DNA of 64,000 nt from Hypericum androsaemum (lineage: Eukaryota; Streptophyta; Magnoliopsida; Malpighiales; Hypericaceae), in the NCBI GenBank assembly GCA_963995505.1, contig OZ023183.1, forward strand, positions 15,310,671 through 15,374,670. Direction: 5' to 3'. Shown here in pieces: positions 45,723-57,733 of this stretch (position 1 is its first letter; every line of letters begins with the position of its first letter). The notes under the pieces are model-generated. The model worked only from the letters and a program-made list of their open reading frames with translations. It made no database searches and was not told the DNA's origin. The position numbers and the translations under genes are program-made.

Positions 45723-47614
45723 TATACAGCTCAAAAAATGGGTATTCGAGCACCAACTTGTTACCATTTAAACATTTTGGAAAAAATTTTAAAAATGGGA
45801 TTTGAGTGCGCCACGTGGCAAGCACGGCCCATTAGGAAAATCAGATCATGCAATCTGCCATCTTTTTAGGCTAAAGGATATGTTGGGTGCGAGATCTGAT
45901 TAATGACGTAACGGTAGCGTGATGTCCACAGGGTTGGCGGCTCCTTGTGGGAAAGAGGTAAAGAAACGACAGAGAAGAGAGGAAGGAAAGAGGGGAGAAG
46001 TTTTTTTGGAATGTTTTGTAAAAAATTATAATTTCGAAGTTAGATCATAAAAGTAATTTAAATGTAGATCAATAATTATATAAGGCCAACTTAATTTGGA
46101 AATTACTTTTCCCTGGATTTGTTCGATGATTTCTGATTTTAATAAACGTTGAAGCACACTTCCCTCGTTCCCAAATGAAAGAGAAGATAGAGATGTGAGA
46201 TTGACTAGTAAATGGAAGATATAGTCCAAGTAAAAACCAAGTTGAGCACTCTTGACTTAAGTTTTGGGAAAGAAAAAAAAGTTTATACAATATAATTTTT
46301 TATATCAATAATTACACGCGTCAAAAATTAAACTTTGGACTTTTTATTACTTGTGTTATTAGACCAAATATTCTTTAACTAACAAAATATATTATTAAGA
46401 AAGTCATTTTCTAAATAAGTCCTGCAATCTTTCTGAACATCACAATTAAGAAAATTGCACATGCACAATGTTTTCTTACAGAAGAAAATTCACATATAAT
46501 ATTTTGAAGGTGTTTTAGAAAGGTGAAAATGCACTAATGCTGGCAAAAGAAAATTCAGTTCGAGTTAATGTGATTCTGATGTAAAATCAAATTAATATTT
46601 CAGAGAAGATATTTTCACCAACGGAAACCTTATTACAAGTCTTCAAAATATGTAGTCAAATAGAAACTTCGAAATTGATTTTACCTTTCCACCAAATCTT
46701 ACAAAACAGGCGGCTGGATGAGCTGTTACCGTAAAATCCTTGCAAGTTGCAATGCCAGCAGAAAAGGACACTGAAACCCTTTTTTTTATTACATCGTAAT
46801 TTTTTTTGATGAAAATTCCATCGTAATTCAGACACCCATTAATATCTATTAAGTTCGAGTGAAGACTTTTAAAAGATGATAAAACTTTCTCGATAATTAT
46901 TTATCACTTGCATTCACACGAGTTCGAAATCAAAATTTATTTGTTAAGTTAAATTTAAAATCTCTAAATCAAATTATAACAACTCTTTTACTAGTTAAAC
47001 TAATATAGCGGTACCTATTATTGAGATGAAAGAATGAAAATACGCATACTAATGAACACACTTTGATCAATTTTCGAGAACATTATTTTAGTATAATCAG
47101 ATATCGAGTTCGAATCTATGAAAATATATCAGTGTTAAATACTTGTTAGAAGAGTATAACCACCTTTCAAACGTACTATGTAGCTTGAAAATAAATTAGT
47201 TGATCCAATAAATCAGATAACAAATGGTATCAAAAATGAAAATCCACAAATAGATTGGCTTTTTTCTTCAAAAACAAAAGTCATAGAAATAGTAATCAAG
47301 AGAGAGAAACAAAAGGGAAGGAGGAATCCAAGCAGAAAACAAATCCAAGTGCAACGGGAAAACCAGAGGCGTCCTTCTCTCTCTCTCTCTTCCTCGCAGA
47401 TCTCTCCCTTCCTCCCTCCGGCCCCAAGGAGATGCCTCTCTCCCTCTGTAAGTCCTCTCTCTCCCTCTTTCCACCTGCTTAAATCTCAAATGGGTCATTT
47501 CCATATCTCATTTTCCATGGCAGGAAGAGGCTGAACACATCCAGGGGGGCGGAGCTTGAAAAAGATCAAATTTTTTTGGTGAATAAGTGAAGAATTGGGA
47601 GGCAGAGCGGGGAG
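45723..47614. other. intergenic, AT-rich; SBH leader at the end
   Basis: No gene recognised. GATTTGAGTGCGCCACGTGGCAAG at 45800-45823 resembles GACCTGAGTGCACCATGTGGCAG left of the MULE (44321-44343), so the insertion site lies in an older repeat. Pyrimidine-rich CTCTCTCTCTCTCTTCC (about 47375-47391) and CCCTTCCTCCCTCC mark the probable SBH 5' UTR. Confidence 0.5.
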
Positions 47615-49412
47615 ATGGTGTTCTGGGAAGGATACGCTAGCGACGAGGCAATGGGGACGTTTGGGCCAATTGTGGTGTATTGGGTGTACGCGGGTTTCTA
47701 TCAGATGCTGCCGCCTCTGGACAAGTACAGGCTGCACACCAGAGCGGAGGAGCTCGAGAAGAACTTGGTCCCGCTGCGCCACGTCATCCGCGGCGTGTTG
47801 CTGCAGCAGCTCTTCCAAGCTATTGTAGCCCATGGACTGTTTTTTGTGAGTCTTCTTTCTGTTTCGTGCTCTCTGATTCGTTTCGTAATGGCAATTCGGG
47901 ACAGTGTGGTTGGGGGACGGGTGAGAATTGGCGGATGATGGATTAGCATTACAGTGATCTGTACTGAGTGTGGATAGGAACTTCGGGTCGCGTAATGGGA
48001 GGGAGAGAATTAGGGTCTGTTGTTGGTCTGTTAGCTTGTCTTGGTTAAGCTTAAGAATTCAGAGCTCACTGGTGTTAACAGTTAGAAACAGATATCGAGT
48101 TGGGGTTCGCCTTTGTGGCAACGATGGGGCTGTGCGATATCTAGTTAGGTTAGCGCGTTTTTTAGCTTGTTCATTTGCTTGTTGTGTTTTACTTTTGCAT
48201 TCTTTTGTCTTAGCTTGTCATTTGGTTAGATTAACATCTTTGAGAAAGTTTCTTCGCCTGAAAAAAAGCTGATCATTGAAATTATGCTCCAACTAAGGGT
48301 GTTTTTATTCACTGGGAGTGAGACGGGGATGGGGTGGTCTTGGTCCTTGAAACGCGTTTTGCGTGTCCAATGTTATATGTGAGACGAGGATGGGTTTCTG
48401 TATAAGCTCTTCATTTAGTTCTTAACTCGTGAAGCTCGTCCATTTCCTTCTTTTTTTTATAGACATGATTCCTCCTTTGCTTTGACAATAGTTAACAGAA
48501 AAGACCAAGATACTTTTACCTGCTAAGCATTTCAATTCGTGTTTTATCATGGGTATGGTTTCATGAAGATGAGCTTCTTGAGGTTTATTAATTATTCCTA
48601 TCGTTTCTAGTTTCTCCCTTTTGGCTGTTGGTCGATGTGTATACATTTATATTAATGGTAGCTGGCAATTCATGGTGATCGAAAAGAAGCACAGCGAGTG
48701 ATCTTGGAGTTGGAGTGCTTTGTTTCATCATTGTTGTTCAGAAGGCCAAATAGTATTGCCCTCGTTTTACCTGTGTGGATCTTGGGGTCTTAGCCTAGAC
48801 ATACTTGTTCAAACCATATCAACTGATAATTGCCTTTGTTTTCCCGATTTTTTGGAGCAGTTGACGTCGCCATCAGATGCTTCTGGGACCATAATCCAGC
48901 CTCCAATTCATATCCAAATTGTGCAGATTATCATAGGAATGTTTGTTATGGACACGTGGCAATACTTCGTACACAGATATATGCATCAGAACAAGTTCTT
49001 GTACCGTCATATCCACTCCCAGCATCACAGGCTAGTTGTTCCTTACGCTATTGGGGCTCTTTTCAACCACCCGCTTGAAGGCCTTTTGCTCGACACTGTA
49101 GGTGGTGCCATATCCTTTCTCATCTCTGGAATGACTGCTCGTACAGGAGTTTACTTTTTCTGCTTTTCTACGATTAAGACGATCGATGATCATTGCGGGC
49201 TTTGGTTGCCTGGAAATGTCTTCCATATGTGTTTCCAGAACAACACTGCCTACCATGATATTCATCATCAGCTCCAAGGAACAAAATACAACTATTCTCA
49301 GCCGTTCTTCCCCATATGGGATAAACTTCTCGGAACTTACATGCCATACGATCTTGTAAAGCGTCCCGAAGGAGGCTACGAGGCAAGGCTGGTGAAACGA
49401 GTGAAAGACTAG
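47615..49412 (+). CDS. SBH: sphingoid base C4-hydroxylase (SBH)
   Basis: Two exons (47615-47845, 48861-49412) join in phase 0 and encode 260 residues, the usual SBH length. The enzyme adds the C4 hydroxyl to sphinganine or dihydroceramide to make phytosphingosine-type long-chain bases in the ER. It belongs to the fatty acid hydroxylase superfamily of di-iron membrane enzymes. The three histidine clusters are present: HRYMH, HSQHH and HDIHH, plus a likely fourth in DDHCG. Hydrophobic segments include VVYWVYAGFYQML, GVLLQQLFQAIVAHGLFF, QIVQIIIGMFVMDTW and GAISFLISGMTARTGVYFF. The start at 47615 gives MVFWEGYASDEAMGTF, like known plant SBH N-termini. The gene converges with the PPR gene 440 bases downstream. 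Confidence 0.96.
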
Positions 49413-49851
49413 CCTTCTTACTGTTGTCAAAGAGAAACATTTCCCAGGAGGCTCATATTCTTTGGTGTATTCTGTTTACACTTTGTATGCTAGGTTCAGC
49501 AAGATTAATTGTGATGGTCATCCATCCTGTAGTCATTACGACCGTCGTATTGTGTAGTGTGAGTGAGATGTATTTTTCCGCAACTCGAAATACGTTGAGA
49601 TTGATGTACGAAAAACCGGAGTTGTACATTAGCAGAAAGCATGTGAGTTTCATGAAAGAATTCTTGATCTTTATTCTTTACCAATTGTATGGTATGGTAT
49701 GGTAGGAAGGGAAGCAAGAAGTTCTTGATCTGTTCATAAAAGACCAGTTGTGTTTTTGGTTTCTGGGGCAGAACTACATTTGCCATCAGATGTTAAACAC
49801 CAACAATTATGATCTGTATGACAGTTTACCAGGAACAAGTAAAGATGTGTA
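49413..49851. other. intergenic between convergent SBH and PPR genes
   Basis: Holds both 3' UTRs. No further gene was seen. Confidence 0.6.
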
Positions 49852-51579
49852 TTACCAATATTCCTTGCAAGAACAGGCACCATCCTTGAACCTATGAAAC
49901 CGAACATTATCCCTAACAATGATCTCCCGATTATATATCTTGGAGACGAGCTTAAACACAGTATGACAATCCCCACATATTCTAAGGTTCTTAATCACCC
50001 GAATTGGGAAGTCCTCATTTGTACTAATCAATCCAAAAGCCACAGCCAACTTCTCACTGTGATGGCACAGGGCATTCTCCTTGTCCTCTTCGCCTATGTC
50101 GTGCAAGACGAACTCGGTCTCGGCCACATACCCGAATTCCTTCATCCGGTACGTAATCTCATCCAATTTAGCATGAATATCTTTCCACCTCTCGTGTCGG
50201 CGATCCCCATTGTAAAACATGTGGGTTACACCCTTCTCTTCGATATAGCTAATCCCAGGCACCTTCTTTACGTCGCTCCTTTTCATGGCCTCCCTTACCC
50301 TTCCCACATCGGCCCACCTTTCGCGAGTTGCGTACAAATTGGAAAGCAAAACAAAGTTTCCGCAGTTGTTAGACCCCATGTCGGCCAACTTCGAAGAAAC
50401 CATTTCCGCCATTTCAACATTCCCATGAGTCCTACACGCACCAAGTAAAGTTTGCCACAACACCATATCTGGTAGCATCGGCATTGAATTGATCGCGTCG
50501 TAAGCCTCCCCGAGTCGCCCAGCACGGCCCAACAAGTCAACCAGACTCCCATAATGCTTCACGTTAGGTTTAACTCCATGACTCTCCATTGCATTGAACA
50601 AACGAAGCCCTTCTTCCACCAGGCCCCCGTGATTACACGCGCTCAGCACCCCCAGGTACGTAACATCATTGGGGTCAACCCCCTCCAGCTCCATCCTCTC
50701 AAAAAGCTCAAGAGCCTTAACTCCATCACCATCCGTAGCAAAGGCCATAATCATGGTGTTCCAAGTCACAATACTCCGCCCGCATCTCATTCCTTCAAAC
50801 ACCGAATACGCCTTATCCAAGAACGCGCATTTCGCATACATATCAATAACAGCATTACACACTCGCACGTTCATATCCAACCCTTCATCTCTAACATACT
50901 TATGAACCTTCTCCCCTTCCTTAAAAGCGCCAAGCTGGGAACACGCCGAAAGCGCCCCAAGCACCGACACAGCATTGGGCCTAAACCCTTCGCCCTCGAT
51001 GCTCTTGTACAGATCCAGAGCCTCGCCAGGCTTGCTCCCCTGAGCAAACCCAGTAATCAGCGCATTCCAAGAGGCAATATCTCGGTGACACATTTCATCA
51101 AACACCTTCCGCGCGCCACCAAGGTCCCCGAATTTAGCATAGCAATCCACCAATGTTGTGGCCAAGGGAGCGTCCGCGGCAAACCCTCTACGGAGAACGT
51201 GCGTATGGAGCTGCGCAGACTCCGAGACGGCCACGACGCGCGCGAGGGCCTTCAAAACGAAGGAGCAGGTGAGGGCGTCGGGGTTGCGGGCGGCGCGGGC
51301 CATGGAGCGGTACCAGGAGAAGGCGTCCCTGGGGGAAGGGGAGGCGGCGAGGCCGCGGAGGATGGCGTTCCAGTCGTTGACGGAAGGGGAGGGGATCCGG
51401 CGGAAGGTGTGGATGGCGAAGGGGAGGCGGGCGAGGGGGAGGGCGTAGAGCTCGAGAAGGTAGGAGCGGGATGGGCAGATTGGGAAGCGGAACTGGCCCG
51501 TGGCGATGAGGTGGGATTGGAGTTGCTTCGCGTGGGAGAGGCCGAGGGTGTGGCATTTTGTTACCACCGATTCCGCCAT
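49852..51579 (-). CDS. PLS-class PPR protein with DYW deaminase domain
   Basis: A single uninterrupted frame of 575 residues. After a short N-terminus come pentatricopeptide repeats (for example DAPLATTLVDCYAKFGDLGG, ASWNALITGFAQGSKPGEAL, RVCNAVIDMYAKCAFLDKAY, VTWNTMIMAFATDGDGVKAL). Then follow the E region and a full DYW domain. The deaminase signature is present: the HSEKLA zinc/catalytic motif, then NLRICGDCH, and HRFKDGACSCKEYW at the end. The last triplet is EYW rather than DYW. Such proteins bind organellar transcripts and most edit C to U, so a plastid or mitochondrial location is expected, though no clear transit peptide is visible. From memory the position beside PUS3 and a NAC gene recalls Arabidopsis chromosome 1 near At1g34150-At1g34190. 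The editing site cannot be predicted reliably by eye. Confidence 0.95.
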   Translation of the reverse strand: MAESVVTKCHTLGLSHAKQLQSHLIATGQFRFPICPSRSYLLELYALPLARLPFAIHTFRRIPSPSVNDWNAILRGLAASPSPRDAFSWYRSMARAARNPDALTCSFVLKALARVVAVSESAQLHTHVLRRGFAADAPLATTLVDCYAKFGDLGGARKVFDEMCHRDIASWNALITGFAQGSKPGEALDLYKSIEGEGFRPNAVSVLGALSACSQLGAFKEGEKVHKYVRDEGLDMNVRVCNAVIDMYAKCAFLDKAYSVFEGMRCGRSIVTWNTMIMAFATDGDGVKALELFERMELEGVDPNDVTYLGVLSACNHGGLVEEGLRLFNAMESHGVKPNVKHYGSLVDLLGRAGRLGEAYDAINSMPMLPDMVLWQTLLGACRTHGNVEMAEMVSSKLADMGSNNCGNFVLLSNLYATRERWADVGRVREAMKRSDVKKVPGISYIEEKGVTHMFYNGDRRHERWKDIHAKLDEITYRMKEFGYVAETEFVLHDIGEEDKENALCHHSEKLAVAFGLISTNEDFPIRVIKNLRICGDCHTVFKLVSKIYNREIIVRDNVRFHRFKDGACSCKEYW

Positions 51580-52657
51580 TCCATTGCCAAAGCTGTGAAG
51601 TGATGAAATTAGTGGCTAATGGTATATTTGTCTCCTCCCTCTCTCGCAGTGTTGTCCTAGTCCGAAAGAAGACTATATCGTCTTACGTGCTTTTTCGATC
51701 GTCCTTCGCTCCCTCATGTGTTACTTTGTTGTCATCAGATTGGGTTTTGTTTTTTTATTGGTTTCTATCGTCTTATGTCTTTGTATTTATTTTTGGTGTT
51801 TTATAACCCTTTGTTAATATAGGTCTTGTGCCATTTTATCCCTTAAAAAAAAAGACTGCATAGTTAATGAATTGTCAACATGTCTAATTATTTTGGGTGG
51901 ACATGTCTAATTATTTTCTTCTAGACCTTCCCCTTTTTTTTCTTCCACATTCACCTTCTTCCTCCAACATCCAACCAAAATCCAAACTCACATCTTTGCT
52001 TATGTTTCTCCAAGCTTTTTCCCACCAAACCCATAGGTCAACAATTATTACCATCAAATTTCAAGTTCCCGGATTTTTCTTACCAGCTAAATCCATTCCA
52101 ACCCTCCTTGCCCGAATTCCAACTTCCCAACCTGAGATATTTTCTCTCCAAATTAACCAACTTGAGCTTTTTTAAAATTTGTAAAAATTTCAGGGCTGTT
52201 TTGATAATTTTTTAGATTACACGTTATCATCAATTTATCTCACTCACTTGCCCACATTTTCGACGTACGCCATAAAATGACACCTTTTCCCGTCAAGTTG
52301 CCGGGAGAAACAAAAAACGTGCTTAACCTCAAGCTGTTTATATTTTTAGAAACAAAAAACTGTTTATATAATTAGTTAGGGACAAAAACGTGCTTAACCT
52401 CAAGCTGCAAAGACTGAAAGTAAACCCATCCCGCATCCCGCATTTACAAACCCAATTTATATAATTCAAGTTTTTCAACTTTTTAAAACTTTTGGACATC
52501 TATTAAACTTTAAAAACTTATTTCTACCGTTTTTCTCATTTATTATTTTATTTTATTTCTACAGTTTCTTTTTCTTTTAATGAACTTCTTTTAATTTTAT
52601 GAAACTTTTATGCTCCATCAACTAAAAAGAATGTGGAGAAGAAAAGAAAATAAAAAA
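51580..52657. other. PPR upstream region, nothing recognised
   Basis: AT-rich with short frames only. AAAAACGTGCTTAACCTCAAGCTG occurs twice (about 52313-52336 and 52385-52408), 72 bases apart. Confidence 0.5.
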
Positions 52658-53630
52658 GGAAAATTATCCTCCAGTCCCTGGTATTTAACAAAATCTCCAA
52701 TTTGGTCCTTACTGTTCGTAATAACCTATTTTTGTTCTTCAAGTTTACTAAAATGCAACTATCAGGTCCCTCGTTGACATTAGCGGTCAACATAAATTTT
52801 ATGACATTTATACCCTTCCAAAAAATAAAAAATCTTCTCTCTCTCGAATGGTCGTCTTCCACAGCCCTAACTTTGACAACATCGACTTCAATCTCTACAC
52901 CCAACAATAGATACACAAAGATTAATCCTCCTATGTTGGACGATGCGAGACCTCTTGGATATTTTTGGAAGCCAATTTGGAGTCATAAAACTTGAAACTT
53001 AGGAGCTACCGTTGGCAAGGAAAAGAAGGTCGGAGGGGCTGCCGCCTTCGGAGTGGAGAGTGTTTGAGCCACCTTTGGAGTGGAGAGCGTTGGAGCTGCC
53101 TTCTGAGGAAGAGGAGGTCTGAGGAGCTGCTGTTTGAGCCGCCTTCGGAGTAACAGGAGGTTGGAGGGGCACTCTCTTCTTCTCCTCCTTTTTCGACGGC
53201 TATAGCTCCATCAAGGAAGAGGAGCCCAACTCCGGACGGCAATCTTCAAGGGAGAAGGTGGAAGAACCGGTTAGTTTTCTGCCCTACTTGTTCTTCTTCT
53301 TCTCTCAGTGTTTAATTGAGAGTTTAATTGTTCTCCGTCTTCAAATAAAACCTACACTCTGCACCTCAATTACTAGGTAACCTACCTCAAGTGTTTGCTC
53401 TCGGTCTGCACCTCAATTATTGGGTGAAAATCACAGTTCCAAAAACTAAAAGATGTTTTGGTAGCTCGTCGTTCCAAGTTTTCTCGTTATTTCTTGGTGG
53501 GTATTTGGGCCAGGGGACTTGCCGTCAGTGTCAGAGTCGGCGAAGGAGAGGTCGACCAAGGACTTTTTTGGCGGACAGAGAATATGACCGGAGAGACAAG
53601 CCGGAGAAGATGACCAGTGTTTTTTATTTT

Positions 53631-55495
53631 GGGATAAGTTTACTTTAGTACCCTGTAGTTTTACGCTTATCGACTGGAGTACCATGTGATTTAAAATTGG
53701 TATTTTAGTACCCTGGGGTTGACATCAATTTTTTGGGCAGGTCCAGGGCAGTTGCCCATCCAAACCCACCCGAAATGACGTCATTTTTGAGACGACGTGG
53801 AGGACACGTGGCGCCGGACTTTTTTAATTTAAAGGTGACGTGAACCGTAATAAATTACCTATTCAATCCCTAATTTATTTATAATTAAAAAAACCCCATA
53901 ACTCCTCTCATTTACCCTCTTACTTCGTCTTCCTCCTCCTCTCTAGGGGTGAGCAAATGGTAATTAAAATTCGGTAAATTTGGTAAAATTTGGGTAATCG
54001 GTAGTTCGGAATAGGTAAATCAGTATTCGGTATTCAATTCCGTAAGAAGTTTTTGAGAAATTCGGTAAATATCAGTATTCGGTAAATTTTGATAAATACT
54101 GATATTTTACCGAATATACCACATTTACCAAAATGGTAATTTACCAAATATATTAATAGATATATAAGCCAAATTATAGATAATTTATCGAAAAGTTCCT
54201 CTACGTCATCAAAAAGCGCATTCTCTAGATAGACTTTATACTAATTAGACTTGATGGCCTTATACTTATTAGATTGAATTTGTGTTTATTGAAACTATTT
54301 TGCATTTTTTGATTAAATTTAATGGTGAATTATAAAGTTTTCAAAAATTTTGATAAATTCGAATTTACCAAATACTATTCGGGATCGGTAGAGTCTTTTT
54401 TAGCATTTTGATAAATTCGGTATTTGGTAATCGGAATCGGTAAATACCGAACGCACACCCCTACACTTCTCCTCCTCCCCCCCCCCCCCCTTCTCCCTTC
54501 CAATTCAACAAGAAAAATAACCCCTAAAAAAATTCAACCAGAAAAATAAAGAAGAGGAAAACACAAATGGGTTTGTTCCCTTAGTGGTGTTCTTGAGCTT
54601 CAAGCAAGAGAGGAGGCTAGTGGGTTCATTAGAGAATGTCGGGGAGAAAGAAAAGATCTCGCCGCTCTGCAGCCGCCGTCGTGGCCGCCTAACCTGTCGT
54701 GCACTACCCACCGTCGTCCGAGGTTTCCGTACCCGTCGTGGCTGATCGACCCAAGTCCCTAGCCCAGCTACCGCTCGGAGGTTTTTGTAGCCTAGCCGCC
54801 CTTATTTTTGCAAAACCCTAATTGGCGAGCCCTCTCTTGCTTACCTATAGTTGCCCCTTCAACCTCCACTTTCGGTGGTTATTGTGAGCCCTCTCTCAAA
54901 TGATAACTGACATCTTCTTGGGTTAGTGGGGATTGAGACACCGTCTTGTGTTTGTGCTGGACCGGAACCACCACCACGTCGATATGGGTTGTGTTAGTTG
55001 ATGGTGGTTTGTGTTTGGTTTTGTTGTCCCCGCTTCTTTGGTTAATTACAGACAGGAATGGAAGGAGACTGGTGGTGTTGAAGTGGGAGATGGTGCTTTG
55101 AAGAAGTTGAGGAGAAACAGGAGGTTGAAGATGAACGAGGAGGAGAGAGAGAGAGTAGGAAGGGGAAGAGAGAGTGAGTAGGAGGGGAGAGAGGAGGAGG
55201 AGAGAGAGATTGTTAGTTAATTAATTAATATTTAAGTGGGATATTTTTTGAAAAAAATTAAAATAATTGAGGACTAATTAGTACACGTCGATTTTAACTT
55301 AAGCTATCATGTTGCGACGTGTCTTCCACGTCGTCTAAAAAATGACATCGTTTCGGGTGAGTTTGGACGGGCAGCTGTCCTGGACCTGCCCGAAAAGTTG
55401 ATGTCAACCCCAGGGTACTAAAATACCAATTTTAAACCACATGGTACTTTGAGCGAAAAATATAAAATTACATAGTACTAAAGTGAACTTATCAT
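53631..55495. mobile_element. MULE-like element nested in stack A
   Basis: The ends GGGATAAGTTTACTTTAGTA and TACTAAAGTGAACTTATCAT are flanked by a perfect 9-bp repeat TTTTATTTT (53622-53630 and 55496-55504). TIRs are long (about 200 bases; GGGGTTGACATCAA and GGGCAGGTCCAGGRCAG are shared on both sides). The end is a variant of the GGGAAAAGT family at 6112, 17460 and 62350. No transposase and no recognisable captured gene are present, although 54640-55200 is GC- and purine-rich. Confidence 0.88.
53944..54463. mobile_element. hAT-like element nested in stack A (innermost)
   Basis: It starts TAGGGGTGAGCAAATGG and ends AACGCACACCCCTA. The flanking 8-mers CTCCTCTC and CACTTCTC agree at six of eight bases. 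The interior repeats TTCGGTAAAT/ATTTACCGAA motifs on both sides, so single strands could fold back. There is no coding capacity. Confidence 0.75.
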
Positions 55496-56332
55496 TTTTA
55501 TTTTTTATTGTAAGGGTATAAAGGTCACAGCAAAAAATATGTTCATAGCTGATGTTAGTAAGGGACATGAGAGTTACATTTTAACAAACTTGAAGGACAT
55601 AAATTGGTTATTAGGAACAATAAGGGCCAAATTAGAAATATTGTTAAACATCAAGATCGAAGGATAATTTTCCCCAATAAAAGTCAATGTGATAATAAAA
55701 TTGGGGTAAGTTACATCTAAATCCCTGGTATTTGATAAAATAGTTAATAGGGTCCCTGTAGTTACACTACTGATTCTGTTGTCCCCGTAGTTAGCTTTTT
55801 ATTATACTCTTGAGTCCCTTGTTTATGTTCGCGATCAATTTTTTCATATAAATGACCTTTTTATCCTCGCAAAAAATAAATAAAAATTAATTTTCCTAAT
55901 TCCTTCTCCCTCTCTCCCCTTCTCCCTGAGACCACCGACTGACCGCTCCAAATTGACTCCCGCAACTCCCCACCAACTGGACCAACCCAGACAACGCCCT
56001 CGCCGGTCAGGACCTTGACGTCTTCTTCAACGCAATATAGATCCTCAGGGCCCCACTCCCCGACGGTAACCACATCGCATCAATCTAGGGATGGCAGAAA
56101 TACCCATACTCTGAGGGTCGGACCCTACCTTACCCTACGGGTCTAGGGTATGTTGACTTTGACTGGGTCTAGGGTAGGGTATGAGTCCATGTTTAGAAGT
56201 AGGGTCTAGGGTAGGGTATGAATCTATAGTTAAACCCTGTGGGTCGGACCATACCCTTATATTTTTACCATATTTTAGAATCTACCCTAATTAGACCTTA
56301 GACCGTAATGATAATATATAAAATTTACTTTA

Positions 56333-57733
56333 GGACAAATTACTCTCAAGTCCCTAACCTTTGGTCACCCTCACCCTAGGGTCCCTGGTTTTTGGAAAAT
56401 GATTGTCTCGTCCCTAAGTTTTGATGATAATAGACTTTGGGGTCCCTGGAGCCGGAATATTCTTTTTTCTCCGGCGAACCCTCACTTGAAATGACCAAAA
56501 TGCCTCTCCCACTTAAAAAATAAAAAAATACTCTCCTTTTACCTTCACCTCCTTCTTCCTCCAACTTCATCTTCTTCCCCACCTTCAATCAAAACCAAAA
56601 CTTAATTTTGAACATTCCAAATCATTTAGAAAGAATCAAAACTTAAACTTAAATATTTTAGTTCTAACTTCATCTTCTTCCCTGGCATATTATTAGGTTA
56701 TTTAGGAATCCAATGATTCTTTAATCGAAGCCCTAATCAGCCATATTCCAAAAAGACAAATCGATTTACAAATATAGGTCCCAAATTAAACCTCACAAAT
56801 TATTGTTCTTGGCAGATTATTGTTAAACCTCCCAAACTAAAGATTCACAAATCGACTCCAGACGTTGAAAAGACAAATACAAATTCAGCCACATTCCAAA
56901 ACCTAGGCTATGTCTGCTAATTCAGATGCATATGAACCCAAAATGACGAGGTCTACGCTGGAGGAAAACTTCTCGCACAACTTGTAACCAGTACGAGGAA
57001 TTGACTCTTCATAATGATGCAGTCCTCGTCGTCTTCGCTGTCCTACGAGGAATTGCCTCACTCGCCGCTCCGCTCCGACTAGGGCGACCTGCCTAACACC
57101 CCACCCTACTCCTCCCCCCATCAACTCCCCTCTCCCGGAGAGGGCTCTTCTGGCTCCAAGTCGCCGCCGCCTCCTCCTCCCCCGATTTCCTACTCGGTGG
57201 TGCTATCCTCGCCCCCGCCCCTCGTGCCGACAAAAGCCGCGGCACCTCCCTCCCCGGTTATGACGATGGTCGCTAGGGCAGAGGGGACGCCGTCGACCTC
57301 CTCAGTGAAAGTGGGGCCAGAGCGGCCCGGGGCGACGGCCGTTGCGTCGATTTCGAGGAGGTCAAAATGGGAGGAGCTCGTGCATGTCGCAGAATCGGGG
57401 ATTAGGGTTAGCGAGATGATCTTCAACTTGATCTCTTTCTCCATCATGGCCGCAGATAAGACCCAGGCCTGGAGCGGCGACTCCTTTGGCGGCTACAAGG
57501 AGTACATGTTACAAGTTAGGCGGTAAATTTTTTGTGGGTGGAGTAAAATTTAACAAGGGAGGGTATTTTGGTCATTTTATGTGGGGGTTCACCAGACAAA
57601 AAAGAATATTCTGACTCCAGGGACGCGAGAGTCTATTATCGTCAAAATTTAGGGACGGGATATTTATTTTTCAAAAGTCAGGGACCCTAAAGAGAGGGTG
57701 ACCAAAGGTCAGGGACTTGAGAGTAATTTATCC
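56333..57733. mobile_element. Pack-MULE with captured CASP-like fragment (innermost of stack B)
   Basis: The ends GGACAAATTACTCTCAAGTC and GACTTGAGAGTAATTTATCC are flanked by a perfect 9-bp duplication TTTACTTTA (56324-56332 and 57734-57742). TIRs of about 190 bases include GACCTTTGGTCACCCTC-type and AATATTCTTTTTTGTC-type blocks on both sides. The end sequence differs from the GGGAAAAGT family. No transposase is present. The GC-rich interior holds a CASP-like gene piece at 57190-57526. Confidence 0.93.
57190..57526 (+). pseudogene. CASP-like protein 4A (CASPL4A) fragment in Pack-MULE
   Basis: The + strand frame opens with a Pro/Ala/Thr-rich region (LSSPPPLVPTKAAAPPSPV) and runs into KWEELVHVAESGIRVSEMIF, then NLISFSIMAADKTQAWSG and DSFGGYKEY. 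This is the N-terminal tail, first transmembrane helix and following conserved loop of plant CASPL4A-type membrane proteins. The homology stops at YKEY and the frame ends a few codons later. Only about the N-terminal half is present, so it is a partial capture. The frame is open for 109 codons. Confidence 0.88.

Larger units (their letters stand above)
52658..55675. mobile_element. outer MULE-like TIR element of nested stack A
   Basis: The left end GGAAAATTATCCTCCAGTCC is matched in reverse by GGATAATTTTCC at 55662-55673. The similarity continues inward about 170 bases (AATTTGGTCCTTACTGTTCG against the complement of GGAACAATAAGGGCCAAATT, and CATTTATACCCTT against AAGGGTATAAAGG). Flanking AATAAAAAA and AATAAAAGT share seven of nine bases, so a decayed 9-bp duplication is likely. 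The interior contains a CGCCTTCGGAGTGGAGAG repeat (about 53040-53150) with no gene I can name, and the inserted element 53631-55495. Confidence 0.8.

Noticed and set aside
50554..51603. 349-codon open frame on the + strand, antisense to the PPR gene
   Set aside because: It is the shadow of a GC-rich PPR coding region; its peptide has no family resemblance and the minus-strand frame explains the sequence fully.
57197..57526. CASPL fragment as an independent gene
   Set aside because: Homology stops at the first loop and the piece lies wholly within a TIR element, so it is a captured fragment.
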